From the NCBI GenBank assembly GCA_900321795.1, contig ONXO01000082.1:1-33154 (forward strand): a stretch of DNA of 33,154 bases, read 5' to 3'. Made by a program: the position numbers and the translations under genes. This stretch comes from an uncultured Eubacteriales bacterium (GTDB lineage Bacteria > Bacillota_I > Bacilli_A > RF39 > UBA660). Of this stretch, positions 7,866-16,170 are shown piece by piece. How positions within the stretch are numbered: the first letter of the stretch is position 1; every line of letters starts with the position of its first letter. The notes beneath the pieces were generated by a model. The model was not told the DNA's origin and ran no database searches. It worked only from the letters and a program-made list of their open reading frames with translations.

Positions 7866-8282
7866 ATAAGTATAAGCACATTCTTCATCAAGTATTGAGC
7901 TTATTTCATTATAAAAAGCAACAAATTCTCTTACTTCTTTATTCATAGCAGAAAGATATTCTTTTAAGTCTTTTCTTAATTTCTGTTTATCTAAGTGTTT
8001 TTTTAAATATACAGATTTTATTCTATCTATATTAACTTCATATGTATTTTCATTTATCATATATATTTCAATTGGTATTTGTCCATAAAAAGCTTCTATT
8101 CTTTTTATAAATTCTTTATCATTTAAATTAAACAGTTCTTCATCTTGCAAATCCAAGGCCACTTTCATAGAATCTTCTAATTTTTCTATAAGTATTTTAG
8201 TAATCTCGTTATTAGTTTTACCTTTAGAATTATCAAACACCTCTTTTAAAACACTATCCTTTTTATATTCTAGTTCTAACAT
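7851..8282 (-). CDS. Hypothetical helical cytosolic protein
   Basis: A 143-aa, highly charged protein without signal peptide or membrane segment. It should be mostly alpha-helical: several Lys/Glu/Leu-rich stretches with a coiled-coil flavour (about 55-68, 94-112 and 115-135), and a short beta-like part (IPIEIYMINENTYEVNID near 69-86). I do not recognise a family. GGAGG 6 nt before the ATG supports the start. It stands alone between two terminated units, with its own hairpin at the stop codon. Nothing in the neighbourhood points to a function. Confidence 0.65.
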   Translation of the reverse strand: MLELEYKKDSVLKEVFDNSKGKTNNEITKILIEKLEDSMKVALDLQDEELFNLNDKEFIKRIEAFYGQIPIEIYMINENTYEVNIDRIKSVYLKKHLDKQKLRKDLKEYLSAMNKEVREFVAFYNEISSILDEECAYTYNKRS

Positions 8283-8371
8283 TAAGAACCTCCATAATTT
8301 ATGAATGACTACTAATAAAAGTATATTATTAAAAAGTTAAAATATGAAAAAATAAAGGTACTCATCGTTGT

Positions 8372-9040
8372 TTATTTCATCTTATCTACTCTTTTAAAGA
8401 AGCTTGTATTAATTCTAAAATCAGGAAATGCGTGAGCTACTCTTCTAGTAAACACACCTTTTTTCATAAGTACTTCTTTAACTTTAGCACTTATCTCTTC
8501 AGTAGAATCTTTAATTGTTAAAGTTGCTGTTTTTACATTATAAATTATCTTAGTAGATATACATAAATCCACCATAATAATTACTAAAAGTATACTAACT
8601 ATAGTTTTCAAAAGTACTGGATCTATCTTTTCTAAGATATTAATTATAAACGGAACTGCATATTTCACCATAACTAATCCCATCAAACCAAAAGCTGCTA
8701 GATTTCGAAGACATATTCTTCCATTTAAGTTAAATTTTTTATTACTATAATCCCACCATCTAGTATTAAAAATCTTTTCCATAAAATAGCTTGTAAAATA
8801 TTCAAGTATACTGCATATTATAGTTGCCATACAAAATAACGTAATAGGTTCATCACTATATCTACTTAAAAACAATGTAATAGCTATTCCTCCAAAGCCA
8901 TAGATAGGCACGACTGGACCGATTAGAAAGCCTCTATTAACGAACTTTTTATCAACAATAAGAGAATTAATAACCTCGATTATCCATCCAATAAAAGCAA
9001 ATATAAAGAATAAAGCTATATAAATAAATATTTTGTACAT
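8372..9040 (-). CDS. CmpB-like (ABC-transporter type IV) membrane protein
   Basis: 222 aa from the ATG at 9040, which has GAGG 6 nt upstream; the frame also opens at a GTG at 9052 that overlaps the previous stop. There are five or so membrane helices (about 4-24, 45-63, 70-88, 112-130, 140-162) and a soluble C-terminal tail of about 55 residues. GWIIEV near the start and NRGFLIGPVVPIYGFGG at about 35-51 are the hallmark of the putative ABC transporter permease family CmpB (PF06541-like). Function is not established for the family. It is the last gene of the marR-ABC operon, 11 nt after the ABC gene, and may work with it. A role as an accessory subunit is inference. Confidence 0.78.
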   Translation of the reverse strand: MYKIFIYIALFFIFAFIGWIIEVINSLIVDKKFVNRGFLIGPVVPIYGFGGIAITLFLSRYSDEPITLFCMATIICSILEYFTSYFMEKIFNTRWWDYSNKKFNLNGRICLRNLAAFGLMGLVMVKYAVPFIINILEKIDPVLLKTIVSILLVIIMVDLCISTKIIYNVKTATLTIKDSTEEISAKVKEVLMKKGVFTRRVAHAFPDFRINTSFFKRVDKMK

Positions 9041-9051
9041 ATTTAACCTCA

Positions 9052-11400
9052 CTATTCAGTTCTAAGGGCTATAACTGGATCTTTCTTAGAAGCAACCTTT
9101 GCTGGTATAGCCCCACCTATAAGCGTAAGAGTAGTGCTCACAATTATTAACTTCAATGCATCAAATGGATCTAGTACTGCTACACCTTTTATATCAACTA
9201 AACTATATAAAATAGCATTTATTGGTATTAACATAAGTCTAGCAATAAGTATTCCAAGAAGTCCACTTCCTACTCCAATAATAAATGTCTCAGCATTAAA
9301 CACGCGAGAAACATCTTTTTTTCTTGCTCCAAGGGCTCTTAAAACCCCTATTTCTTTCGTTCTTTCAAGAACACTAGTATAAGTAATAATGCCAATCATT
9401 ATAGAGCTTACCACTAAACTAACTGCTGAAAAAGCTATAAGAACAATAGTAACTGCATCCATTATATTAGCAGATAAACTAGAAATTGTACTAGCTAAAT
9501 CATTATAAACTATTTTATCTTCATCAGTTTTACCTTCATTATATTTATCTAAGTATTCTAATATTGTATCTTTACTAGCAAAATCTTTAGGATAAATGTT
9601 TATTACATAAGGATAGTCTTCACTACCAAAAAATCTCAGTAAATTTTCTTTAGTTTCTTCAGTTAAAGCTCCACCTGTCATAACATTATAATCACTATTT
9701 TTCTGAGCCTTGACAATATCGCTTTGACTATTAATATCAATAACTTTTTTTACTAATTTATCACTATATAGAATATTACCAAGAGTAGTGTTAATCATGC
9801 TTCCCATTCCAGAAGTATTGCTTTCTCCACCTGAAACATTAGTTGCTATTTCTCCTAAATAATTATCTTCTTTACCCCTAGCAATTCCTACTATATTTAA
9901 CACTATGTTATTATCATTTTCATAAACAGCAGTAAAATCACTTTTTGGCAAATATCTATCCATAAAGTTAACATAATAATCATTATTTAAAACAAGTTTA
10001 ATTTCTTTACCTATTAACTCTTCAAACTTAACCTCTTCTCTTGAAGCATCTACTCCCAATAATTCTAAAATTGAAGAACTCACCCTGTTTTTAGAATCCA
10101 CTACTAGCATTAATTCATTATATTCTTTAGCTTCTCGCCCTTCTAAAATATCAAATGCTTCATTTATAAATGATGTATCATCAAGTTCTTTAGGTACTAT
10201 ACTCATAGCTAATTCACTAGCACTTACATTTTTAACTTCACCATTTACTTTAACAAGTAAATTTAAATTAGTAGCTCTTGCATAACTGATGCCATTTATA
10301 AGTTCAGGATTAATCTTTTCCACATAATTAATAAAATTTTTATCTATATTATTAGTATGTAAAAGTGTTTTTAAATCAAGTGAATAAGGATATATCACTT
10401 TTTCTTTTGGATATTCACTTTGTAAACCAGTTAATGTTTCATTTAAAGTTTTCATCTGTTCTTCGCTCATATTAAATGTAGAAGCAGATATCATAACAGG
10501 AAAATTAGATAGTGTATTCCTTTCATATTTATTAATTTGAATATCCATACCATTACTTAAAGAAAGTATTAAACATATACCTATAATGCCTATAGAAGAT
10601 GCAAAAGCTGTTAAGAAAGTTCTACCTTTCTTAGTTCTTATATTATTAAAACTTAATTTAAGCGCAGTAAAAAAACTCATTTTAGTTTTCTTTATTTTAA
10701 TATTTGAATCACTTTCTTCATCTTTAACTGGACAAGAATCACTTATTACTTCTCCGTCTTTAAGCTCGATTATCCTGTTTGAATAATCATTAGCAAGTTC
10801 TGGATTATGAGTAACCATTATTACTAACTTCTCTTTACTTATTTCCTTTATTAACTCCATTATTTGTCTAGATGTTTTTGTATCCAAAGCACCTGTTGGT
10901 TCATCAGCTAGTATAACCTGTGGATCATTTACTAAAGCTCTGGCTATAGCTACTCTTTGCATTTGACCTCCACTTAACTGATTAGGTCTTTTATGAGCAT
11001 GATCTTTTAAACCAACTTTCTCTAAAGCTTCTAAAGCTTTTTTCTTTCTTATCCTTTCACTAACACCGCTTAAAGTAAGAGATAGCTCGATGTTTTGTAG
11101 TACAGATAAATGAGTTATTAAATTATAACTTTGAAATATAAAACCAATACAGTTATTTCTATAAGCATCCCATTCTGTATCAGTGAACTTTTTAGTGCTT
11201 TTATTATTGATTATTAAATCACCTTTATCGTATCTATCAAGCCCGCCAATAATATTTAAAAGAGTAGTTTTACCAGAACCACTCGAACCTAAAATACTAA
11301 CAAATGAATTATTTTCAAATTTTAAGTCTATCCCTTTAAGTGCATCTTGTACAAAATCGCCAGTTTTATAACTTTTCTTAATCCCCTTAAGTTCTAACAT
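9052..11400 (-). CDS. ABC transporter, ATPase fused to FtsX/MacB-type permease
   Basis: A 782-aa single-chain exporter half. Residues 1-225 are the ATPase: Walker A GSSGSGKTT (38-46), signature LSGGQ (142-146), Walker B VILADEPTGALD (from 162), H-loop MVTHN. After a charged linker comes one membrane helix (about 264-285), a large outside domain (about 290-640) and three C-terminal membrane helices with RTKEIGVLRALGARKKDV between the first and second, the FtsX/MacB permease signature. The fold belongs to the mechanotransmission class (MacB, LolCDE, BceAB). The Bacillota fusions are often tied to antimicrobial peptide or lipid-target efflux, but the substrate is unknown. Its ATG overlaps the marR stop by 1 nt (TAATG), so it is translationally coupled to the regulator. 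Confidence 0.88.
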   Translation of the reverse strand: MLELKGIKKSYKTGDFVQDALKGIDLKFENNSFVSILGSSGSGKTTLLNIIGGLDRYDKGDLIINNKSTKKFTDTEWDAYRNNCIGFIFQSYNLITHLSVLQNIELSLTLSGVSERIRKKKALEALEKVGLKDHAHKRPNQLSGGQMQRVAIARALVNDPQVILADEPTGALDTKTSRQIMELIKEISKEKLVIMVTHNPELANDYSNRIIELKDGEVISDSCPVKDEESDSNIKIKKTKMSFFTALKLSFNNIRTKKGRTFLTAFASSIGIIGICLILSLSNGMDIQINKYERNTLSNFPVMISASTFNMSEEQMKTLNETLTGLQSEYPKEKVIYPYSLDLKTLLHTNNIDKNFINYVEKINPELINGISYARATNLNLLVKVNGEVKNVSASELAMSIVPKELDDTSFINEAFDILEGREAKEYNELMLVVDSKNRVSSSILELLGVDASREEVKFEELIGKEIKLVLNNDYYVNFMDRYLPKSDFTAVYENDNNIVLNIVGIARGKEDNYLGEIATNVSGGESNTSGMGSMINTTLGNILYSDKLVKKVIDINSQSDIVKAQKNSDYNVMTGGALTEETKENLLRFFGSEDYPYVINIYPKDFASKDTILEYLDKYNEGKTDEDKIVYNDLASTISSLSANIMDAVTIVLIAFSAVSLVVSSIMIGIITYTSVLERTKEIGVLRALGARKKDVSRVFNAETFIIGVGSGLLGILIARLMLIPINAILYSLVDIKGVAVLDPFDALKLIIVSTTLTLIGGAIPAKVASKKDPVIALRTE

Positions 11401-11813
11401 TAAATTTCCTCCTCTAGCATATTATTAAACTGCTCTAAATTGTAGTAAAAGTTTTCTAAATCATCTTTACTACCCACCATATTAATAAGTCTATTCTTAT
11501 ATCTTACTAATATGTTATTTAATTTTAAACTCATAGCTTTACCTTCATCAGTAACATAATATAAGTTTTCATTAAAATAAACCAAATCTCTATTTTTAAG
11601 AGATGCTATTACCTTAGTAGTCATTCCCTTATCACAATCAGCTTCTTTAGTTAAATCTTTGAAACTAATTCCATTTTTATTAGAATTAATTATCATTAAA
11701 TATGTTGCTTCCATAATAGATAAATCATACTTTTTTACTTCTTCATTTAAAAGTTTGTAAATTTTCTTTTTAATAGATCCGAATAAAATTATAAACTTAT
11801 TATCACTTTTCAT
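11400..11813 (-). CDS. MarR-family transcriptional regulator
   Basis: 137 aa from the ATG at 11813 (AAGGAG 8 nt upstream); a GTG at 11843 in frame lies within an operator-like palindrome and is unlikely. The winged helix-turn-helix is clear: LSIMEATYLMIINSNKNGIS (about 31-50) leads into DLTKEADCDKGMTTKVIASL (the recognition helix, about 53-72), followed by the wing NLYYVTDEGKAMSLKLN. N- and C-terminal helices would form the dimer interface. MarR proteins are ligand- or redox-sensitive repressors; a Cys is present at about residue 60, near the recognition helix. First gene of an operon with the ABC fusion and CmpB-like gene, so it most likely represses this exporter operon and itself. Confidence 0.85.
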   Translation of the reverse strand: MKSDNKFIILFGSIKKKIYKLLNEEVKKYDLSIMEATYLMIINSNKNGISFKDLTKEADCDKGMTTKVIASLKNRDLVYFNENLYYVTDEGKAMSLKLNNILVRYKNRLINMVGSKDDLENFYYNLEQFNNMLEEEI

Positions 11814-11826
11814 ATCTAATTCTCCT

Positions 11827-11878
11827 TGTTGACTACTCAACACTTATTATAATACTACCATAAATTGACAATGTCAAT
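11827..11878 (-). promoter_or_regulatory. Promoter and two operator-like palindromes of the marR-ABC operon
   Basis: On the minus strand TTGACA, a 17-nt spacer and TATTAT form a sigma-A promoter. The -35 lies inside a perfect palindrome, ATTGACA-A-TGTCAAT (11864-11878). A second, TGTTGA-CTAC-TCAACA (11827-11842), lies just downstream of the -10 and ends before the ribosome site. Both share TTGA/TCAA half-sites, which is the arrangement expected for an autoregulating MarR dimer. Confidence 0.65.
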
Positions 11879-11881
11879 AAT

Positions 11882-11922
11882 AAAAAAATGACACTTAATT
11901 CACACAACATGAATTAAGCGTC
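11882..11922 (-). terminator. Terminator of tRNA-Cys
   Basis: On the minus strand GACGCTTAATTC (11922-11911, reading down) pairs with GAATTAAGTGTC (11901-11890) around 9 nt and is followed by ATTTTTTTATT. It separates the tRNA transcript from the marR promoter. Confidence 0.8.
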
Positions 11923-11942
11923 TATCTTAATATACTAGGGCA

Positions 11943-11970
11943 AACATTCAACATAACAAAACTGAATGTT
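11943..11970. repeat. Inverted repeat downstream of tRNA-Cys
   Basis: AACATTCA (11943-11950) and TGAATGTT (11963-11970) can form an 8-bp hairpin 23 nt past the tRNA 3' end, before the terminator. No T run follows on the minus strand, so it looks like a structured trailer and not a second terminator. Confidence 0.45.
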
Positions 11971-11992
11971 CCCCTTTTGTTTTATACAAATT

Positions 11993-12066
11993 TGGAGGAC
12001 CTAGTCGGATTTGAACCAACGATCAGGGAGTTGCAGTCCCACGCCTTACCACTTGGCTATAGGTCC
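11993..12066 (-). tRNA. tRNA-Cys (anticodon GCA)
   Basis: Read on the minus strand, the acceptor arms GGACCTA and TAGGTCC pair. The D arm is GCC...GGC, the anticodon loop is CTGCAAC (anticodon GCA) and the T arm is GTTGG-TTCAAAT-CCGAC. The discriminator base is U and CCA is encoded; U73 together with a GCA anticodon is the identity pattern of tRNA-Cys. The outermost anticodon-stem pair is a U-U mismatch. It has its own promoter and terminator. Confidence 0.95.
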
Positions 12067-12079
12067 ATTTGCAAGTAAT

Positions 12080-12107
12080 ATTATATCAAATATTACCAAT
12101 AATGCAA
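12080..12107 (-). promoter_or_regulatory. Promoter of tRNA-Cys
   Basis: On the minus strand TTGCAT (12107-12102), a 16-nt spacer and a perfect TATAAT (12085-12080), 14 nt before the mature tRNA 5' end. Confidence 0.6.
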
Positions 12108-12119
12108 ATATAAAATCAA

Positions 12120-13712
12120 TTATTTTGACAATTTTATTAAAAATTTTTGATTTCTAATAGTTATAACTAATCTTAAATCAGTAGCATTTTTAACATTATT
12201 ATCTACTTCAATATAAACATTTTTAGTATCTATATTTTCTAAAGAAATAGTATTAAAACTAGATTTTCTTTCTTTACCATTATAAATATATTCAACACTA
12301 CCAAAAAAATTAACAAAATTACTATTAGAACTTATAAACTTACTTACATATAAATCCTTATCTACTGAAGAACTTATATTCAACTTTAAAATAGTTTTTT
12401 CGCCCTTACCAACTAAAGTAGGTTGTATAACTTTTTTACCCAGATAACAAGTGCTAGTGCAATAAGTGTACTCTTCAGTAAAACTATTTCCTATCTCAAA
12501 ATCTTCTACAATAATGTCACCAGACTTTAATGTAGTATTATCAAACCCAATAGGCTCTTTTAGATTATACATAGCCGATTCATCTTTATTAAAATATTCC
12601 TTTAGGTTTAATTTAACATCCTTATAAGTAGAAGAATTATTAGTAATGCTATTAACCATTCTAAATCTTGTATTAGCATATTCAACTTCTTTAGGAACTT
12701 CATAAATTAATAAATATTCATATATTTCGCCATTATATAAATTATTTTTATAATAAGCTTCACCTAGATCTCTAAAATACTCACTAGCACTATAGATTGG
12801 CTTATAATCTTCATCATTAATTCTTAATCTTAAAATATCAGTATCTAAAGTAGATTTTGCTTTGTTAGTGTTTTCCATAGATAATTTTACTATTATATAG
12901 TTTTTATCCTTTAAAATAACATTCCCTTTATAATCAATATCACTTATATAAGATTCTACAACTTTGAATTTAATTCCATTAACATTATAATACTCGCTCT
13001 CATTATATGTTTTAACATTTCTATCTCTACTAAAGTAAACAATTCCACCTATTAAAACTATTATAACTCCAATAGATAGCCAGAAGAAATACTTGTACTC
13101 TTTAGTATAATTTATAAATTCTCTGTAACTTTTCCTAAACCATCTTTTAACTTTATATGTATTTGATCCTAAAGTAACTTCAATTTCTTCTTGATCTTCC
13201 TCTGCAATATCAAGCTCAACTAAATCTTTCTTGAAATCAAATTGTTTAATATTAAAGCCAGAAGCTCTTACTAAACAAAGCAGTGCAATTATAAATTGAG
13301 GCAAATATATAAGTAAAGCAATATCTCTATAAGCACGAATTGTTCGCGTATCCAAAGGGTTTGCTACCAAATTATTAAAAACATTATAAAAAAGCAAAAA
13401 GCTAACAAGCAAAATAATATAGAAAATAAATATAAATATATAAAACTTCCTATTTTTCTTTTTCCATCTCATTAATAAATAAACAAAAGCTGTAAGCATT
13501 AATATAAAAACAACAAATAAAAACATATTACTACTTACATAAGAACTAGCTATGTTTTCAATATAAGTATAGTAGCCTTCGTTTGCATAAGCGTTAAAGA
13601 ATAAGTAAATGCTCCTAGTTTTAATTATTAAAAATATTATTAAGAAAGAAAGTAATAAATGTATTAATTTGAAATGTTTAATTAAAAAAGCATATGGTTT
13701 TTTAATTATCAT
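12120..13712 (-). CDS. Multi-TM membrane protein with large extracytoplasmic domain, unknown
   Basis: A 530-aa protein I cannot assign. Membrane helices are at about 15-32, 63-81, 91-112 and 129-148. A charged segment (about 155-205, with an acidic run EEDQEEIE) follows, then a fifth helix (209-229) and a beta-rich C-terminal region of about 300 residues. Part of that region (about 243-300, NGIKFKVVES... then KNYIIVKLSMENTNKAKSTL) resembles the DUF4352-type Ig-like domains of Bacillota lipoproteins; this is a weak, by-eye match. CTSTC near residue 418 could make a short disulfide. GGAGAGGG precedes the ATG. The promoter at 13738-13768 nearly duplicates that of the SLH surface-protein gene. 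A role in the envelope is inferred from topology only. Confidence 0.6.
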   Translation of the reverse strand: MIIKKPYAFLIKHFKLIHLLLSFLIIFLIIKTRSIYLFFNAYANEGYYTYIENIASSYVSSNMFLFVVFILMLTAFVYLLMRWKKKNRKFYIFIFIFYIILLVSFLLFYNVFNNLVANPLDTRTIRAYRDIALLIYLPQFIIALLCLVRASGFNIKQFDFKKDLVELDIAEEDQEEIEVTLGSNTYKVKRWFRKSYREFINYTKEYKYFFWLSIGVIIVLIGGIVYFSRDRNVKTYNESEYYNVNGIKFKVVESYISDIDYKGNVILKDKNYIIVKLSMENTNKAKSTLDTDILRLRINDEDYKPIYSASEYFRDLGEAYYKNNLYNGEIYEYLLIYEVPKEVEYANTRFRMVNSITNNSSTYKDVKLNLKEYFNKDESAMYNLKEPIGFDNTTLKSGDIIVEDFEIGNSFTEEYTYCTSTCYLGKKVIQPTLVGKGEKTILKLNISSSVDKDLYVSKFISSNSNFVNFFGSVEYIYNGKERKSSFNTISLENIDTKNVYIEVDNNVKNATDLRLVITIRNQKFLIKLSK

Positions 13713-13737
13713 GTATTACCCTCTCCTATTCTATAAA

Positions 13738-13768
13738 TATTATATAAAAAAAAGAAGTAAATTACAAG
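13738..13768 (-). promoter_or_regulatory. Promoter of the 530-aa membrane-protein gene (shared 31-bp element)
   Basis: On the minus strand TTGTAA, a 17-nt T-rich spacer and TATAAT. The 31-bp block differs at one position from 23757-23787, upstream of the SLH surface-protein gene. Confidence 0.6.
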
Positions 13769-13771
13769 AAC

Positions 13772-14098
13772 TTACTCTTCTCTTAAGAAAATCATTTGAC
13801 CTGGCAATAGATAAATAGTCTTATTTTGATCAGTTAACTTATTTTCAGTCGTGCCAAATATACCAGCTACTAGTTTAAGAGTATCATCATCTTTAGTAAT
13901 ATAGTATTGTATTCCTTTCTTTGGAATAATCAATGTTTGATTAGGATAAATGTACTCTTCAGCTTTTAAACCATTTAATTCAGATACAAGTTTAGGATTA
14001 ACATTAAATCTTTTACTAATGCTAAATAATGTATCGCCTTTTTCTACAGTATAATATGTATAATATTCAGTATCCATTACTTTTCTAAATCCATCCAT
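13772..14098 (-). CDS. Double-LysM protein
   Basis: 108 aa from the ATG at 14098 (AGGTG 6 nt upstream; an in-frame GTG at 14107 is inside that site). Residues about 15-61 are a clear LysM (YTVEKGDTLFSISKRFNV, then LNGL and YPNQTLIIPK). Residues about 65-106 are a second, more divergent LysM (YYITKDDDTLKLVAGIFGTT, then LLPGQMIFL). LysM domains bind N-acetylglucosamine in peptidoglycan or spore cortex. There is no signal peptide, membrane segment or enzyme domain. A signal-less LysM protein in a spore former would fit a mother-cell-made spore protein, as with SafA, but that is inference. It lies within a minus-strand group of envelope genes. Confidence 0.75.
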   Translation of the reverse strand: MDGFRKVMDTEYYTYYTVEKGDTLFSISKRFNVNPKLVSELNGLKAEEYIYPNQTLIIPKKGIQYYITKDDDTLKLVAGIFGTTENKLTDQNKTIYLLPGQMIFLREE

Positions 14099-14139
14099 TT
14101 CATTCACCTAGAATATTATATGAAAAAAAGAAAGATTTG

Positions 14140-15195
14140 CTATTTATTAAAAACAAATATCTTCCCTTCACTATTAAAATTAAGTTCAAAGTAATGACAC
14201 ACTAAATTAGTTATACCCTTTTCATATTTATAAACATTATCTTTGTAAACAAAAAACACTTTATCTTCAATAACATCAATAACATTAATATCAAAATTAC
14301 TAAACTTTAAATTAAAATCATTATAAATCATTACATTATTATTTACTTTAACAGATTCCTTATTTGTATTAAAGTAAGTTATTTTATCTTTAGTATATTC
14401 TTCTAATTTAGCATTTTTTTCTTTACCATTTTCATATTTAATAAACCCACGAATACTACTTCCTATTAATTCCACTTTGTTCTTTTTATAATTTATTTCA
14501 TATAAGTTCTCATTCTTATTATCAAATAAATAAAGCGAGTTTTTTTTATTACCTGCATAATAACTATCATAGTTTATACTATATTTAGTCTCTACTTCCT
14601 TATACTTTCCACTAGTCATGTCTAAAATAATAAAAGTGTTAAATAAGTAATTATTTTCATATTTAGGAAACACTATGTAATTATCTATTTTATACATTAA
14701 ATCATTAGAATATCTTTCACTATTAAATAAGTTAATACTTTTCATTTCTTTATCATTTAAAAAATAAAAACCATCATATTTCCATATAAGCATATATTCA
14801 TCTTCAGATAAACTATTAAACTCAAAGTCTTTATCACTTTCTTCATAAATCAAACTGTTTTCTATTACTTCTTTAGTTAATGCTTCTTCACCACTACTAC
14901 ATATAGTATAACCTTCTAAACCTTTAATACTAGGTGTTAAACATAAATAATCATTAACTTCTTCACTATCTATTATAGTAACTCTCTTCCTATCAAAAAA
15001 TCTCTTATGAAAATATAGATAGTCATAAGTTTTATCTCCTAAAGTTATAATAAAATGCACTTCTTTTCCATTAAAACTTTCAGTTACTTCATATTCTTCT
15101 ACTTTATATTTAATAGTATAATCACCGGTCTTATAATGAACAAATAAAACGATAACCAGACAAACTAATATAATCAATAATACTTTCTTTTTCAT
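14140..15195 (-). CDS. Membrane-anchored extracytoplasmic protein, unknown
   Basis: A 351-aa protein with a single N-terminal membrane helix (about 4-21) after a KKK start and a long, Tyr/Asn/Lys-rich, beta-rich exterior. No family is recognised. Several short repeating strand patterns (for example YMLIWKYDGFYFLNDKEM, and later NSLYLFDNKNENLYEINYKK and KVFFVYKDNVYKYEKG) suggest a beta-propeller-like fold, which is inference. Two Cys near residues 85 and 99 and one near 334 could form disulfides, of interest because the next gene upstream encodes an exported CPHC thioredoxin-like protein. The neighbouring genes on both sides are also envelope proteins on the same strand. Confidence 0.6.
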   Translation of the reverse strand: MKKKVLLIILVCLVIVLFVHYKTGDYTIKYKVEEYEVTESFNGKEVHFIITLGDKTYDYLYFHKRFFDRKRVTIIDSEEVNDYLCLTPSIKGLEGYTICSSGEEALTKEVIENSLIYEESDKDFEFNSLSEDEYMLIWKYDGFYFLNDKEMKSINLFNSERYSNDLMYKIDNYIVFPKYENNYLFNTFIILDMTSGKYKEVETKYSINYDSYYAGNKKNSLYLFDNKNENLYEINYKKNKVELIGSSIRGFIKYENGKEKNAKLEEYTKDKITYFNTNKESVKVNNNVMIYNDFNLKFSNFDINVIDVIEDKVFFVYKDNVYKYEKGITNLVCHYFELNFNSEGKIFVFNK

Positions 15196-15227
15196 ATATA
15201 CCCCTAAAAGAAAAAGCTAATCAAAGA

Positions 15228-15680
15228 TTAACTTTCCTTTATTACACCTGCATTAGTTAAGAACTCAAGTAAAGATTCTTTACTCAATGCACTTTGAACA
15301 TCAGTTATAACTTTACCATTTTTAGTAATAACTGTATAAGGTGTACTTTCAGTATAACTAGGTAATTTGTAAGTTTTAACTAAACCATTATAATCTTTCA
15401 TTTCCATTTCATTAATCTCAAACCAGTATAAATTAAATCCATATTCTTCTTTTAGTTCTTCCATAACAGGCTTATAATCTATACAATGAGGGCAAAAAGT
15501 TTGACCTAAAACGGTAACAACATATTCATCTTTTTTAGTTGCTTCTATCCAAGCATTAACTTCATCAGAATAACCTCCTGAAAAATCAACATTCTTTAGT
15601 AAAACAGATAAAAGTACAAATAACCCAATCAGTACAATTACAATAATAGGCATCTTATACTTACTCAAAAACTTCTTCAT
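15228..15680 (-). CDS. Membrane-anchored thioredoxin-like protein with CPHC motif
   Basis: 150 aa from the ATG at 15680 (GGAGTGAGATA upstream); the frame opens at a TTG at 15695, which is less likely. One N-terminal membrane helix (about 10-28) anchors a thioredoxin fold outside the cell. VTVLGQTFCPHCIDYKPVM carries the active-site pair Cys63/Cys66 as C-P-H-C, the dipeptide typical of oxidising DsbA-type enzymes, and STPYTVI has the Thr-Pro of the cis-Pro loop. It should catalyse thiol-disulfide exchange on exported proteins; whether it oxidises or reduces cannot be told from sequence. It lies 32 nt upstream of the 351-aa anchored protein, a possible client. Confidence 0.82.
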   Translation of the reverse strand: MKKFLSKYKMPIIVIVLIGLFVLLSVLLKNVDFSGGYSDEVNAWIEATKKDEYVVTVLGQTFCPHCIDYKPVMEELKEEYGFNLYWFEINEMEMKDYNGLVKTYKLPSYTESTPYTVITKNGKVITDVQSALSKESLLEFLTNAGVIKES

Positions 15681-15712
15681 TATCTCACTCCTCAAATTAA
15701 TTTTATAATAAA

Positions 15713-16102
15713 CTAATTAAAAATACAAGTTTTATATTCCAAATAACTCATTCCAGCTATAAATAAATACATAATAGGTTTTAATACTTTCATAATTATA
15801 AATGTATTTTGGATAAAATCTTTAGAATAATCAGTAAAGGTAAATAAACTAGTTAATAACAAATATAGTATAAATGAACTAAATAACCCAAGTAATATAA
15901 CTATTATATTTTTAACAATTCTTTCTCTATTAATACTTTTATAAATATCTTTCAAAAAATAACATAAAACAAAATTGATTATTAAATAGAAAAGTCCATA
16001 ATAATTAGCTTCATTAAGTAAAAAGATAATTGTTTCTACAAAAGTTAAAAATAAGAATAGTAAATATAAATATTGGTAAAATTTTCTAAATAAACTTTTC
16101 AT
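15713..16102 (-). CDS. Small four-helix membrane protein, unknown
   Basis: 129 aa from the ATG at 16102 (GGTGAT upstream); the longer frame to 16198 runs through the intergenic promoter region. Four hydrophobic helices of about 20 residues (about 11-29, 36-53, 68-88 and 104-121) separated by short charged turns. There are no conserved motifs I recognise. It lies 32 nt before the thioredoxin-like gene on the same strand and is divergent from the helical protein at 16171. Function unknown. Confidence 0.62.
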   Translation of the reverse strand: MKSLFRKFYQYLYLLFLFLTFVETIIFLLNEANYYGLFYLIINFVLCYFLKDIYKSINRERIVKNIIVILLGLFSSFILYLLLTSLFTFTDYSKDFIQNTFIIMKVLKPIMYLFIAGMSYLEYKTCIFN

Positions 16103-16170
16103 TTTAATCACCAATTTTATTATAGTATAAATTAAACTGATTTGTAAATAATATAAACAGGTGATTTGAT

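Noticed and set aside
13772..14107. Possible recoded TGA (Mycoplasma-type code), suggested by the very low G+C
   Set aside because: Trp residues in conserved proteins are encoded by TGG, and TGA serves as a natural stop (for example cotJC).
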